Below, piece after piece: positions 22,988-31,056 of a stretch of DNA of 32,831 nucleotides. Under the pieces are notes generated by a model. The model did not search any database and was not told the DNA's origin. It worked only from the letters and a program-made list of their open reading frames with translations. A program made the translations under genes and the position numbers. Every line of letters starts with the position of its first letter. The first letter of the stretch is position 1. Origin of the DNA: Chloroflexi bacterium UBA4730 (GTDB lineage Bacteria; Chloroflexota; Limnocylindria; P2-11E); contig DHJC01000061.1 in assembly GCA_002404155.1 (NCBI GenBank), positions 1 to 32,831 on the forward strand, written 5' to 3'.

Positions 22988-24300
22988 TCGAGTACCACGA
23001 GCTGCTCGAGGACACCGAGCTCGCGGCGGAGAGCGCCGCGGCGCTGTCCGACGGACAGCGCGCGCGCCGGCTCGTGTTCGGCAACAGGCCGCTCTGCGTC
23101 GCGCTCCGGCCCAATCTCATCTCGCGCGCGCAGTACGACGAGATCACCGAAGCGTCCGAGACGCTGTACGCCGCGTTCGACAGACTCGAGCAGGCGCTGC
23201 TGCATGACGACGACCTGCGCCTCGAGCTCGACCTCGACCCGCGGGAGGCCGAGCTTGCCCTCGCCGACCCCGGATTCAGAGCGTCCTCGCCATCCGCGCG
23301 CCTCGACGGGTTCGTCGGCGACGATGGGGTCATCCGCTTCGTCGAGTACAACGCGGAGTCGCCGGCCGGCATGGCGTACAACGACGAGCTTGCGGCGGTC
23401 TTCGCGACGCTTCCGGTCATGCGCGCGTTCAAGAAGCGTCACCGCCTTCGGGCATTCCCGGTACGCGGCAAGCAGCTCGGCGTGCTCCGGCGGGCGCGGC
23501 GCCCGCGCGGCGAGCTCAAGACCGTGGCGATCGTCGACTGGCGCGGGCTCCCGACCCTCACCGAGTTCGAGATGTTCGCCCATTACTTCGAGGAGCAGGG
23601 GCTCAAGGCGATCATCTGCGCGCCGCAGGACCTCACGTACGCGCGCAAGGCGCTCCGCGCGAACGGAGCGCGCATCGACGTCGTCTACCGCCGCGTGCTG
23701 ACGAGCGAGCTGCTCGCGAAGCCGGACCTGGCGAAGGCGCTCGTGGACGCCTATCTGGATGGCGCCGTGACGGTGGTGAACAGCTTCCGGGCGAAGCTGC
23801 TGCACAAGAAGATGAGCCTCGCGCTGCTCTCCGACGACCGCTACGCGAAGCTCTACACCCCCGAGCAGCGCAAGGCCATCGCGATCCACATCCCCTGGAC
23901 CCGGAAGATGCACGAAGGGCACACGACGTATGGCGGCAAGGTCGTCGATCTCGCCGATCTCGTCATCAACAGGAAGGACCGCTTCGTCCTCAAGCCGAAC
24001 GACGAGTACGGCGGCAAGGGCGTCGTGTTGGGCTGGACCGTCGAGCAGCACGAATGGGAGCAGACCGTCCTCGCCGGCCTGACCGCGTCGTACGTCGTCC
24101 AGGAGCGGGTCTCCGTCCCCCGCTACCCGTTCCCGGTGCTGCTCGACCGGATCCACTACCTCGACCTGGCGATCGATCACGACCCCTATCTGTTCTGGGG
24201 CGCCGTGAGCGGGTGCCTCACCCGGCTGTCCTCGAGCGCCTTGCTGAATGTGACCGCCGGGGCGGGCAGCGTGGTGCCCACCTATATCGTCGACTCGTGA
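22966..24300 (+). CDS. Circularly permuted-type ATP-grasp protein, unknown substrate
   Basis: About 444 residues. The motif FVEYNAESPAGMAYNDEL (about 120-140) and the late FVLKPNDEYGGKGVVLGW (about 337-355) match circularly permuted ATP-grasp or glutathionylspermidine-synthase-like proteins, in which the acidic metal site precedes the Lys-containing nucleotide site. A middle segment (VAIVDWRGLPTLTEFEMFAH) resembles the preATP-grasp Rossmann part. The C-terminus ends LFWGAVSGCLTRLSSSALLN. GTG 22966 is the best start, with AAGGA six bases before it and a 22-base overlap with the previous gene. Its stop overlaps the YbdK-type gene's GTG (GTGA). Confidence 0.83.
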   Translation: MVTPHPLIEYHELLEDTELAAESAAALSDGQRARRLVFGNRPLCVALRPNLISRAQYDEITEASETLYAAFDRLEQALLHDDDLRLELDLDPREAELALADPGFRASSPSARLDGFVGDDGVIRFVEYNAESPAGMAYNDELAAVFATLPVMRAFKKRHRLRAFPVRGKQLGVLRRARRPRGELKTVAIVDWRGLPTLTEFEMFAHYFEEQGLKAIICAPQDLTYARKALRANGARIDVVYRRVLTSELLAKPDLAKALVDAYLDGAVTVVNSFRAKLLHKKMSLALLSDDRYAKLYTPEQRKAIAIHIPWTRKMHEGHTTYGGKVVDLADLVINRKDRFVLKPNDEYGGKGVVLGWTVEQHEWEQTVLAGLTASYVVQERVSVPRYPFPVLLDRIHYLDLAIDHDPYLFWGAVSGCLTRLSSSALLNVTAGAGSVVPTYIVDS

Positions 24301-25421
24301 ACGTGGACGTCCAGCGGCTCACCATCGGCATCGAGGAGGAATTCCAGATCGTCGATGGCGATGGCCAGCTGAAGAGCCACGCCCAGGCGCTCATCGGCGC
24401 CGCGCAGCCGTACCTCGAGGAACGCGTGAAGGCGGAGATGATGCAGTCCGTCGTCGAGATCGGGACGCGCATCTGCGCCGACGTCGGCGAGGCGCGCCGC
24501 GAGATCGCGAACGCCCGCGGGACGCTGGCGACGCTCCTGAAGCGTGACGGCCTCCGGCTGGTGTCCGCGGGGACGCACCCGTTCTCGCACTGGCGGGAGC
24601 AGCTCGTCACCGAGCAAGAGCGCTACAAGGTCCTCGAGGAGGAGCTGCAGGACGTCATCCGCCAGCTTCTCATCTTCGGGCTGCATGTCCACGTCGGGAT
24701 CCCCGATCGCGAGCAGCGCATCGAGGTGATGAACGAGGCGCGCTACTTCCTGCCGCACCTCCTCGCCATCTCGACCTCGAGCCCGTTCTGGGTCACCCGC
24801 AACACCGGCCTCAAGTCGTACCGGCAGATTGTGTGGCAACGCTTCCCGCGCACCGGCATCCCGCCGGAGTTCTCGTCGTGGGACGAGTACGAGAACTACG
24901 TCGAGCTGCTCGTGCGGACAAACTGCATCGACGACGGGAAGAAGATCTGGTGGGACCTGCGGCCGCACGCGATCTATCCGACCATCGAGTTCCGCGTGTG
25001 CGACGCCGCGACGAAGATCGACGAGACCCTCTGCATCGCGGGGCTCATCCAGGCTATCTGCGCGAAGCTGCTCGTGCTCCGGGCGCGGAATCTCGGCTTC
25101 CGCCGGTACATGCCCGGCCTCATCCAGGAGAACAAGTGGCGCGCGATGCGGGGTGGGATGGACGCGAACCTCATCGACTTCGGCAAGGAGACGGAAGTAC
25201 CGATGCGCGACCTCGCCGAGGAGCTCCTCGCGTTCGTCGACGACGTGCTCGACCCGCTCGGGTCGCGCAAAGAGGTCGAGTACCTACGGGTGATCGCGCG
25301 CGACGGGACGAGCGCGGACCGCCAGATCCGCACGTTCGAGCGAACCGGCCATCTCCATGCGGTGGTCGACAACCTTGCCGTGGAGACGCTCGAGGGCGTG
25401 CCGGAGGTGTCGCTGGCGTGA
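24297..25421 (+). CDS. YbdK-type carboxylate-amine ligase (GCS2 family)
   Basis: About 374 residues of the glutamate-cysteine ligase 2 family. The family N-terminus LTIGIEEEFQIVD, with the metal-binding Glu run, is intact. So are AGTHPFSHW, IFGLHVHVGIPDRE, LLAISTSSPFW, the Arg-containing RPHAIYPTIEFRVCDA and the ENKWRAMRGGMDANL segment. E. coli YbdK has weak glutamate-cysteine ligase activity and its true role is unclear. Here it is translationally coupled (GTGA) to two ATP-grasp genes upstream and to a DinB-type gene downstream (GTGA). It is probably one step of the same pathway rather than glutathione synthesis. Confidence 0.93.
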   Translation: MNVDVQRLTIGIEEEFQIVDGDGQLKSHAQALIGAAQPYLEERVKAEMMQSVVEIGTRICADVGEARREIANARGTLATLLKRDGLRLVSAGTHPFSHWREQLVTEQERYKVLEEELQDVIRQLLIFGLHVHVGIPDREQRIEVMNEARYFLPHLLAISTSSPFWVTRNTGLKSYRQIVWQRFPRTGIPPEFSSWDEYENYVELLVRTNCIDDGKKIWWDLRPHAIYPTIEFRVCDAATKIDETLCIAGLIQAICAKLLVLRARNLGFRRYMPGLIQENKWRAMRGGMDANLIDFGKETEVPMRDLAEELLAFVDDVLDPLGSRKEVEYLRVIARDGTSADRQIRTFERTGHLHAVVDNLAVETLEGVPEVSLA

Positions 25422-26257
25422 CGCCGACCGAGGCGGTCGAGCGGCTCGTCACGGCGAGCGTCCACCTCGACGATGCGGACCTAGATCGCACGTACGTGTG
25501 GCGCGACTACGACGAAGACGGGCTGCGCTTCGCGCTCTTGACTGCGCACCACATCCTCCGCGACACGGCGGCCTCCGTCGCCGCGGCTCGGCTTCGCGCC
25601 GGCCGGCCGTTCACTGAAGCGCAGCGCATCCTGGCGCAGGTCCATGAGGCGTATCGCGATCTGACCGGCGCCCTCGCCGGGACGAGCGAAGACGATCTCG
25701 ATCACGTCCCGACTGTTGGGCAGTGGCCGGTGCGTCAGGTGCTCGCGCACGCCCTCGACGCGGAGAGCGCGTTCCTCACCGCGATCCGCCTGGCGCTCGA
25801 CGGAATGCGCGCCGGGACGCCGTCCGGACGCGCGAGCCGGGAGGCCTGGGAGGCGCGCGAGGCACCGATCGCCGATCCGGCAGGCTCGCGTGCCGATGCG
25901 CTGAACGCGCTCTTCGAGAGTCACGTTCGGGTCCTGCGCGAGCTTTCGGGCGTCACCGACGCGGAGCTCGACACGCCGTCGTTCTTCTGGGAGAGCGAGG
26001 GCTACCCGGTGCGGTTCCGGATGCATCGCTTCGAGGAGCACCTGCGGCAGCACACCATCCAGGTCGACAAGACGCTCGTCGCGATCGGGCATCCGCGGAC
26101 CGAGGCTGAGCGGCTGGTCCGCAACCTGTACACGGCGCTCGCCGGCGTCGAATCGGTGGCGTCGGATGCCGGCGCCGGCGGGGACGTCCTCGATCGCTGC
26201 GCCGCGTCGCTCGACGACATCGCCCGTCAGGTCGAGGACATCGCCCGCAAGGCCTAG
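25418..26257 (+). CDS. DinB-fold (four-helix) protein
   Basis: 279 residues, all helical. A first segment with LLTAHHILRDTAASVAAARL is followed by a recognisable DinB core: QWPVRQVLAHALDAESAFLT, then MHRFEEHLRQHTIQVDKTL. The His residues in AHALDAE, EEHLRQH and nearby could bind a metal, as in thiol-dependent DinB/DfsB enzymes. Members of this fold use bacillithiol or mycothiol, or are of unknown role. Translational coupling to the YbdK-type gene hints that it acts on a thiol or on the product of that pathway. It is the last gene of the operon. The next 241 bases hold a possible small minus-strand gene and the metG promoter. Confidence 0.75.
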   Translation: MTPTEAVERLVTASVHLDDADLDRTYVWRDYDEDGLRFALLTAHHILRDTAASVAAARLRAGRPFTEAQRILAQVHEAYRDLTGALAGTSEDDLDHVPTVGQWPVRQVLAHALDAESAFLTAIRLALDGMRAGTPSGRASREAWEAREAPIADPAGSRADALNALFESHVRVLRELSGVTDAELDTPSFFWESEGYPVRFRMHRFEEHLRQHTIQVDKTLVAIGHPRTEAERLVRNLYTALAGVESVASDAGAGGDVLDRCAASLDDIARQVEDIARKA

Positions 26258-26283
26258 TTCGTCGCGTTGAGCTCGAGGACCGT

Positions 26284-26475
26284 CTACGTGGCGAACCGGC
26301 GGGCCATCGCGAGATGCGTCGCGATCGTCGGCAGATCGGCGCGCTCCAGCCGCGTTCCGGCTGCGACGAGGGCGACCTGCGAGCGCACGACGATGAGAAC
26401 GAACATGAGGATCACGAGCATCAGACGGATCAGCACGGCCAACGACACGCGTGTCGCCGTTCCGCGTTCCACCAC
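26284..26475 (-). CDS. Small hypothetical membrane protein
   Basis: I do not recognise it. The frame from a GTG at 26475 gives about 63 residues with one strong transmembrane helix (SLAVLIRLMLVILMFVLIVV) and a polar tail ending LATHLAM-like (TIATHLAMARRFAT). It diverges from metG with 23 bases between the starts. No clear ribosome-binding site is seen. A helix this hydrophobic is unusual for random sequence in a G+C-rich gap, but one short frame is weak evidence. Confidence 0.42.
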   Translation of the reverse strand: MVERGTATRVSLAVLIRLMLVILMFVLIVVRSQVALVAAGTRLERADLPTIATHLAMARRFAT

Positions 26476-26486
26476 TACGTCCGACC

Positions 26487-26492
26487 TAGAAT
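26487..26492 (+). promoter_or_regulatory. -10 box suggesting a leaderless metG transcript
   Basis: TAGAAT (five of six bases of the consensus) ends six bases before the metG ATG, and no ribosome-binding site lies between. Transcription would begin at or next to the A of the start codon. No good -35 is visible at 17 bases. Confidence 0.5.
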
Positions 26493-26498
26493 ACCGAG

Positions 26499-28049
26499 AT
26501 GGCGGCCCCAAAGTTCTACGTCACCACAGCGATCGCGTATGTCAACGATCGCCCCGGGCTGCACCACGCCTACGAGTGCACGGGTGCGGACGCCCTGGCC
26601 CGCTTCCACCGCCAGCGCGGCCACGACGTCTTCTTCCTGACCGGTACAGACGAGAACGCACCGCGCAATGAGGTCGCCGCGAAAGCACAGGGCATCTCGA
26701 CCCGGGCGCTCGTCGACCAACACGCCGCCGAGTTCAAGCAGATGGCCGATACGTGGGACATCTCGTACGACCGATTCATCAGGACGACGGATCCCGATCA
26801 CGTCAAGGGCGTGCAGGAGTTCGTGCGGCGCTGGATCGCGAACGATGACGTGTATCTCGCGACGTACGAGGGCCTCTACTGCCTGGGCTGCGAGGCGTTC
26901 AAGGAGGAGGGCGAACTCGTCGACGGGCGGTGTCCCATCCACCCGGATAACCCCGAATACATCCAGCGCCTGAAGGAGGAGAACTACTTCTTCCGGCTGT
27001 CGAAGTACGAGCAGCAGCTGAAGAACCTGTACCGCGATCGCCCTGACTTCTGCGTCCCGGAGATCCGCCGGAACGAAGTGCTCGGCTGGCTCGACCGGGG
27101 GCTGAAGGACGTCAGCGTCTCGCGGCGCAACCTGACCTGGGGCATCCCGTTCCCGGATCATCCCGAACACGTCGTGTACGTGTGGTTCGATGCGCTCATC
27201 AATTACGTCACCGGCGTGGGCTTCGGGACCGACGAGAAGAAATTCGAGAGATGGTGGCCGTGCGATGTCCATGTCGTCGGCAAGGACATCACCCGGTTCC
27301 ACTGCATCTACTGGCCGGCGATGCTCATGGCCGCCGGTGTGGAGCTGCCGCGGCAGGTGTTCGCCCACGGCTTCCTCGAGAACACCGTCGGCCGCCTGTC
27401 GCGATCGAGCGGGAACATGATCGATCCGCTCGCCGCAGCCGCGGAGTGGGGCAGCGACGCGATCCGCTACCTCGTCCTCCGCGAGGCCCCGTTCGAGAAG
27501 GACTCGCCGATCAGCGCAGAGCAATTCAACGCGCGCTTCAACGCGGACCTTGCGAACGGGCTTGGGAACCTCGTGTCTCGCACGCTGAAGATGGCCGAGA
27601 CGTATTGCGAGGGTCTGGTCCCGCGTCCGGGCGGTGACGGGGCATCGGAGATCGCGCTGCACGCCACGGCGAGCCGCGCGATCGAAGAACACGATGCCGC
27701 GGCCGCGAGGCTGTACTTCGCCGACGCGCTCGCGGCGATCTTCACGCTCGTCGACGGGGCGAACAAGCACTATCAGCTCACCCAGCCGTGGAAGCTCGCG
27801 AAGGATCCCGCGAACGCCCTCGCCGTCGCAGCCTCGCTGTACGCCGGCCTCGAGGCCCTCCGGATCGTCGCGCACGCGCTCTGGCCGTACATGCCGAACG
27901 TCGCGGATTCGATCTGCCGCCAGCTCGGCCTGCCATCGCCGGCGGCCGCGCCGTGGCCCGACGTCGCGCGGTGGGGCCTGCTCGAGCCGGGGCGCCGCGT
28001 GCACAGCAGCGCACCGCTCTTCCCGCGCCTGGAGCCTGCCAAACTCTGA
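26499..28049 (+). CDS. metG: Methionyl-tRNA synthetase with divergent signature motifs
   Basis: A 516-residue class I synthetase that charges tRNA-Met. The whole catalytic fold is recognisable: YVNDRPGLHHAYECTGADAL, DVFFLTGTDEN, the zinc-type knuckle CLGC (128-131) with CPIH (145-148), EENYFFRLSKY, WGIPFPDHPEHVVYVWFDAL, HVVGKDITRFHCIYWPAM and the helical anticodon domain to about 500. There is no C-terminal EMAP domain. Both ATP-site signatures are unusual. HIGH reads GLHH (20-23) and KMSKS reads RLSRS (299-303). It may still be active, since the second His and a basic KMSKS-like loop remain, or it may be a second, specialised copy. Translation seems leaderless, and the stop overlaps the tatD start. 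Confidence 0.92.
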   Translation: MAAPKFYVTTAIAYVNDRPGLHHAYECTGADALARFHRQRGHDVFFLTGTDENAPRNEVAAKAQGISTRALVDQHAAEFKQMADTWDISYDRFIRTTDPDHVKGVQEFVRRWIANDDVYLATYEGLYCLGCEAFKEEGELVDGRCPIHPDNPEYIQRLKEENYFFRLSKYEQQLKNLYRDRPDFCVPEIRRNEVLGWLDRGLKDVSVSRRNLTWGIPFPDHPEHVVYVWFDALINYVTGVGFGTDEKKFERWWPCDVHVVGKDITRFHCIYWPAMLMAAGVELPRQVFAHGFLENTVGRLSRSSGNMIDPLAAAAEWGSDAIRYLVLREAPFEKDSPISAEQFNARFNADLANGLGNLVSRTLKMAETYCEGLVPRPGGDGASEIALHATASRAIEEHDAAAARLYFADALAAIFTLVDGANKHYQLTQPWKLAKDPANALAVAASLYAGLEALRIVAHALWPYMPNVADSICRQLGLPSPAAAPWPDVARWGLLEPGRRVHSSAPLFPRLEPAKL

Positions 28050-28798
28050 TCGACGCGCACGCGCATCTCACTGATGCGCGGTTCGCCACGGATCTCGACG
28101 CGGTGCTGGCGCGCGCCCGCGATGCCGGGATCACCCGGATCCTGACGTGTGGCGAGGACGTGTCCTCGAGCAGGGCCGGCCTGGCGATCGCGCACCGGTA
28201 CGACCAGGTCCGGGTCGCCGTGGGCGTTCATCCGCATCGCGCCGGGTCGCTCGATCCGGCGGCCCTCGGCGACCTGCGCCGGCTCGCCGAGGACGAGCGC
28301 GTCGTTGCGATCGGCGAGATCGGCGTCGATCTCTCCGGGCGGAGCGCGCCCCGGGAGGAGCAGGAGCGTGCGTTCCTCGCGCAAGTGGATCTCGCCATGG
28401 ACCTCGGCCTTCCGATCGTCGTGCACGTCCGCGCCGCCGGTCCCGAGGTGCGCGCATTGCTTGCCGGACGGAACGTGCGCGGACAGCTGCACTGCTACAG
28501 CGAGGGGCCCGCGGAGCTCAGCGCGTGGCGCGCGCTCGGGCTGGTGCCCTCCTTCGCCGGCCCGCTGACGTACCGCGCGAACCGGGCGCTGCGTGAGGCC
28601 GCCCGGGCGACGGACGCCCTCCTCGTCGAGACGGACGCTCCGTACCTCTCGCCCGAGGGCCACCGCGGAACGCGCAACGAGCCGGCCTTCGTGGCCGTGA
28701 CGTACGCGGCGATCGCCGCCGAGCGCGGCAGCGACGTTTCGGCGCTCAGCGCCACGACCGAGACGGTGGCGGCCGCGCTCTTCGGGGGCCGCTGGTAG
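28046..28798 (+). CDS. tatD: TatD-family metal-dependent deoxyribonuclease
   Basis: About 250 residues of the TatD amidohydrolase-like barrel, which commonly follows metG in bacteria. The metal ligands are all present: DAHAHL (HxH), GEIGVDL (Glu), VVHVRAAG (His), LHCYSEG (His) and ETDAPYLSP (Asp). The coding pattern begins right at the DAHAHL strand, with no ATG, GTG or TTG close by. The codon that mimics the usual overlap is CTG at 28046, which shares TGA with the metG stop (CTGA) and has GGAG 11 bases upstream. A GTG at 27971 would add 25 residues within metG. I prefer CTG, with moderate confidence in the start and high confidence in the family. Confidence 0.9.
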   Translation: MIDAHAHLTDARFATDLDAVLARARDAGITRILTCGEDVSSSRAGLAIAHRYDQVRVAVGVHPHRAGSLDPAALGDLRRLAEDERVVAIGEIGVDLSGRSAPREEQERAFLAQVDLAMDLGLPIVVHVRAAGPEVRALLAGRNVRGQLHCYSEGPAELSAWRALGLVPSFAGPLTYRANRALREAARATDALLVETDAPYLSPEGHRGTRNEPAFVAVTYAAIAAERGSDVSALSATTETVAAALFGGRW

Positions 28799-28840
28799 GG
28801 CTCGGGAACCGGCACCGGGGCCGCGACGTCTACCCACCAG

Positions 28841-28854
28841 CCGGGCATGCCCGG
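28841..28854. promoter_or_regulatory. 14-base palindrome upstream of the DUF4349 gene
   Basis: CCGGGCATGCCCGG is a perfect palindrome ending 15 bases before the ATG at 28870, within a 71-base gap after tatD. It could be an operator or an mRNA hairpin. At this base composition chance is a real alternative. Confidence 0.3.
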
Positions 28855-28869
28855 AGAAGGCAGGTAGTG

Positions 28870-29748
28870 ATGAAGCGGCTGATGTGGCTCGGTCCGGCGG
28901 TCCTCCTCCTGGCGGCCTGCGCGACGTCCGCAGGCACAGCGTCCAGCGGCGTGGGCCGCGGCGGGCTCGGCGTAACGACCGACGCTGCCGCCCCAAACCC
29001 CGCCGCGGTCAACGGTTCCGCTCCGCAGGGCAGCGAGACCGGGAACGGCGTGCCCGTCCCGCAGGCGCTTGATCCCAATCGCTCGGTGATCCTCACGGCG
29101 AGCATCGCGATGAAGGCGGCCGACCCGTGGGCGATGGCCGACAAAGCGCAGGCCGTCGCGACCGGGCTCGGTGGCGATGTCGTCGGGCTGAACCAGAGCG
29201 GCAGCCAGGATCAGCGGGTGGCGAGCCTGACCTTGCGCGTGCCCGCGGACCGCTTCACCGACGCGCTCCGCCAGCTCCGCGCGCTCGACGTCGAGGTCGT
29301 GTCCTCGACCGTCGACGGCAAGGACGTGACCGACCAGTTCGTCGACCTCAAAGCGCGCCTCGCGGCGAAGCAGAGCGAGGAGCAGCGGTACCTCTCGCTG
29401 CTGACCCGCGCGACGGCGATCGACGACATCCTGAAGATCGATGGCGCCCTCTCGAACGTCCGGACCCAGATCGAGCAGCTGCAGGGGCAGGTGAACTCGA
29501 TCGCCTCCCGCACGGAGTTCTCGACGATCACCGTCTCGATCAGCCCGTCTATCGTCCCGGTCCCGACGACGACGTCGGCGTGGGACCCGGCCAAGACGGT
29601 CGCCCAGGCGTTCGCCACGATGACCGCGATGCTCCATGGCTTCGCGGACGTCGCGATCTGGATGCTCGTGTTCGGCTGGATCCCGCTCCTCGCGCTCGCC
29701 ATCGCTGTCATCGCCACCCGCAGCCGGCGCACCCTCCGCACCACGTAA
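28870..29748 (+). CDS. DUF4349 lipoprotein
   Basis: About 292 residues. A signal peptide ends in a lipobox (LLLAAC), so the mature N-terminal Cys would be lipid-anchored on the outer face of the membrane. A low-complexity linker (about 20-68) precedes the DUF4349 domain: SVILTASIAMKAADPWAMAD, VVGLNQSGSQDQRVASLTLR and VPADRFTDALRQLRAL. A coiled-coil stretch follows (about 150-200, DLKARLAAKQSEEQRYLSLL), then a C-terminal transmembrane helix (about 255-285) and the basic tail RSRRTLRTT. The function of DUF4349 proteins is unknown. A GTG directly before the ATG (28867) is an equal start. Confidence 0.9.
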   Translation: MKRLMWLGPAVLLLAACATSAGTASSGVGRGGLGVTTDAAAPNPAAVNGSAPQGSETGNGVPVPQALDPNRSVILTASIAMKAADPWAMADKAQAVATGLGGDVVGLNQSGSQDQRVASLTLRVPADRFTDALRQLRALDVEVVSSTVDGKDVTDQFVDLKARLAAKQSEEQRYLSLLTRATAIDDILKIDGALSNVRTQIEQLQGQVNSIASRTEFSTITVSISPSIVPVPTTTSAWDPAKTVAQAFATMTAMLHGFADVAIWMLVFGWIPLLALAIAVIATRSRRTLRTT

Positions 29749-29785
29749 CCCCTGCTCGCGAACTTCGTCGTTCGCGGGGCCGGTA

Positions 29786-29817
29786 GGGCTCGGGACGGGC
29801 AAGCCCGCCCCGAGCCC
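29786..29817 (+). terminator. Strong hairpin after the DUF4349 gene
   Basis: GGGCTCGGG (29786-29794) pairs with CCCGAGCCC (29809-29817), and an inner CGGGC/GCCCG stem closes an AA loop. No T-run follows, so it may be a Rho-aided or bidirectional terminator between convergent genes. Confidence 0.5.
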
Positions 29818-29903
29818 GCCTGCGTGTTGCCACGCGTCGCGTTCGGTGAGCGCCGGTCCTCAGCGCGCTCGAGTCGTGCGCCGCAGTCACGCCCGCGGCG
29901 CGT

Positions 29904-29930
29904 CAACTCCTACTACGCGGCTAGGAGTTG
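29904..29930. terminator. Hairpin between convergent genes, near the M23 stop
   Basis: A perfect 9-base inverted repeat, CAACTCCTA (29904-29912) and TAGGAGTTG (29922-29930), with a 9-base loop. It lies 13 bases past the stop of the minus-strand peptidase gene and suits termination from that side, although no T-run follows. Confidence 0.45.
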
Positions 29931-29942
29931 GGCGGCAGTCAG

Positions 29943-30791
29943 TTAGTCGGCGAGGGTGGTCAGCGGATCGATGGGCTCTCCGCTCTTGTAGACGGCCCAG
30001 TGCAGGTGGTATCCGGTCGTGAGGCCGGTCAGGCCCACCGCGCCGATCCGGTCGCCCGGTTGCACGATGTCGCCGGCCTTGATGGTCGGCGCGAGCGGCC
30101 CGTCCTGGAGGTGCGCGTAGAGCGAGACGAGGCCGTTGTCGTGGGCGATGACGACCACCTCGGCGCCGTCACCCATGCGGCCGGCGAACACGACGCGCCC
30201 GCGCGCCGGCGCGACGATCGGCGTGCCGGCGCGCGCCAGGATGTCGACGCCATCGTGGAAGTGCCCGTAGAAGACGCCCTTGTAGAGGCGCGCTGGCTCG
30301 AGACCGAGGTACGTCGGGCCGAACGGCTGGCTGATCTCGCCGGCGAGCGGCCGCTGCCACGTGGGTGCCGGCGCGGCTCCCGTCGCGCCGCTGTTGAGCA
30401 GCCGGGTCTCGGTAGCCGTCGTCGACGCGATCTCGGCTCGGAGCGCCCCGAGCGTGGTCTCGTCGCTCACGTTGGTCTCGGTGCGGACGAGACCGCCACG
30501 GATCCGCGGGTCGTAGACGGCCGCCAGGGCCGATTGCGCGAAGTCCGCGTCGGCGCGCGTCGCAAGAAGCTGCGCGTACAGCGTGGTCTGGTCCACTGCG
30601 ACTGCGCTGGCCGTCGCGATGAGCGCGTCGTACGAAGCGAAGGTGCGGGGGATCGCGCGGGCGGGCGGAGCGGCCCGCGGCGGCGTCGTGGTTCCGTCAT
30701 CGGCGCCGGCCGGCGCGCCAAAGGCGAGCAGACACAGCCCCGCCAGAACACACACGTAGAGGGCCCGTAGCCGGGCGGTTCGGATGGTCAT
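29943..30791 (-). CDS. Secreted M23-family (LytM) peptidase
   Basis: 282 residues. A signal peptide (about 1-30, ending APAGA), a Pro/Ala linker, a helical segment (about 50-135) and a C-terminal peptidase domain (about 145-275). Zinc and catalytic motifs are intact: HFHDGVD (H179, D183), LYAHLQD (H227) and YHLHW (H262, H264). GTPIVAPARGRVVFAG and PGDRIGAVGLTG are typical surrounding strands. It probably cleaves peptidoglycan cross-bridges outside the membrane. It diverges from the GNAT gene across a 265-base gap with two palindromes. Confidence 0.95.
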   Translation of the reverse strand: MTIRTARLRALYVCVLAGLCLLAFGAPAGADDGTTTPPRAAPPARAIPRTFASYDALIATASAVAVDQTTLYAQLLATRADADFAQSALAAVYDPRIRGGLVRTETNVSDETTLGALRAEIASTTATETRLLNSGATGAAPAPTWQRPLAGEISQPFGPTYLGLEPARLYKGVFYGHFHDGVDILARAGTPIVAPARGRVVFAGRMGDGAEVVVIAHDNGLVSLYAHLQDGPLAPTIKAGDIVQPGDRIGAVGLTGLTTGYHLHWAVYKSGEPIDPLTTLAD

Positions 30792-30856
30792 CCCTTCCCG
30801 CTCCGAACTCTGTCGGTGTCCGCTCGGTCAGCGGCGGCTCGGTGGTCACACGGCCA

Positions 30857-30875
30857 ATACGACAATAGGTCGTAT
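30857..30875. promoter_or_regulatory. Inverted repeat, possible operator (M23 side)
   Basis: ATACGAC and GTCGTAT form a perfect 7-base dyad with a 5-base spacer, 66 bases upstream of the peptidase ATG in the divergent gap. It is AT-rich compared with its surroundings. Confidence 0.42.
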
Positions 30876-30908
30876 CTCCGGCGAGCGAGCGACCGTGCGA
30901 ATTCAGGC

Positions 30909-30927
30909 GCAGATCGGCCCGATCTGC
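30909..30927. promoter_or_regulatory. 19-base near-continuous palindrome, possible operator
   Basis: GCAGATCGG and CCGATCTGC are perfect 9-base arms around one central C, midway in the divergent gap (118 bases from the peptidase start, 130 from the GNAT start). The size suits a TetR- or MarR-type dimer site. The rest of the gap, 30928-31056, shows nothing I can support. Confidence 0.48.
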
Positions 30928-31056
30928 ATCGTTCGGGTCGCGGCTCTAATGCAGCTGACGGATGTCCGCGCACCGTACGGGGCACCCGTTCGGCGGCGAG
31001 CCGAGACGCGGTTGATCCCAACTTCGCCCTCGCTCGGCCGCCCTATCCTCCGGCTC

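Noticed and set aside
22960..24180. 406-codon minus-strand open frame opposite the second ATP-grasp gene
   Set aside because: A shadow of the plus-strand gene, which has ATP-grasp motifs and coupled starts. The reverse product has no motif.
28794..29795. Direct repeat GGTAGGGCTCGGGA at 28794-28807 and 29782-29795, flanking the DUF4349 gene
   Set aside because: A 14-base G+C-rich match is within chance for a window this size. The second copy is just one arm of the terminator hairpin, and there is no sign of a mobile unit.
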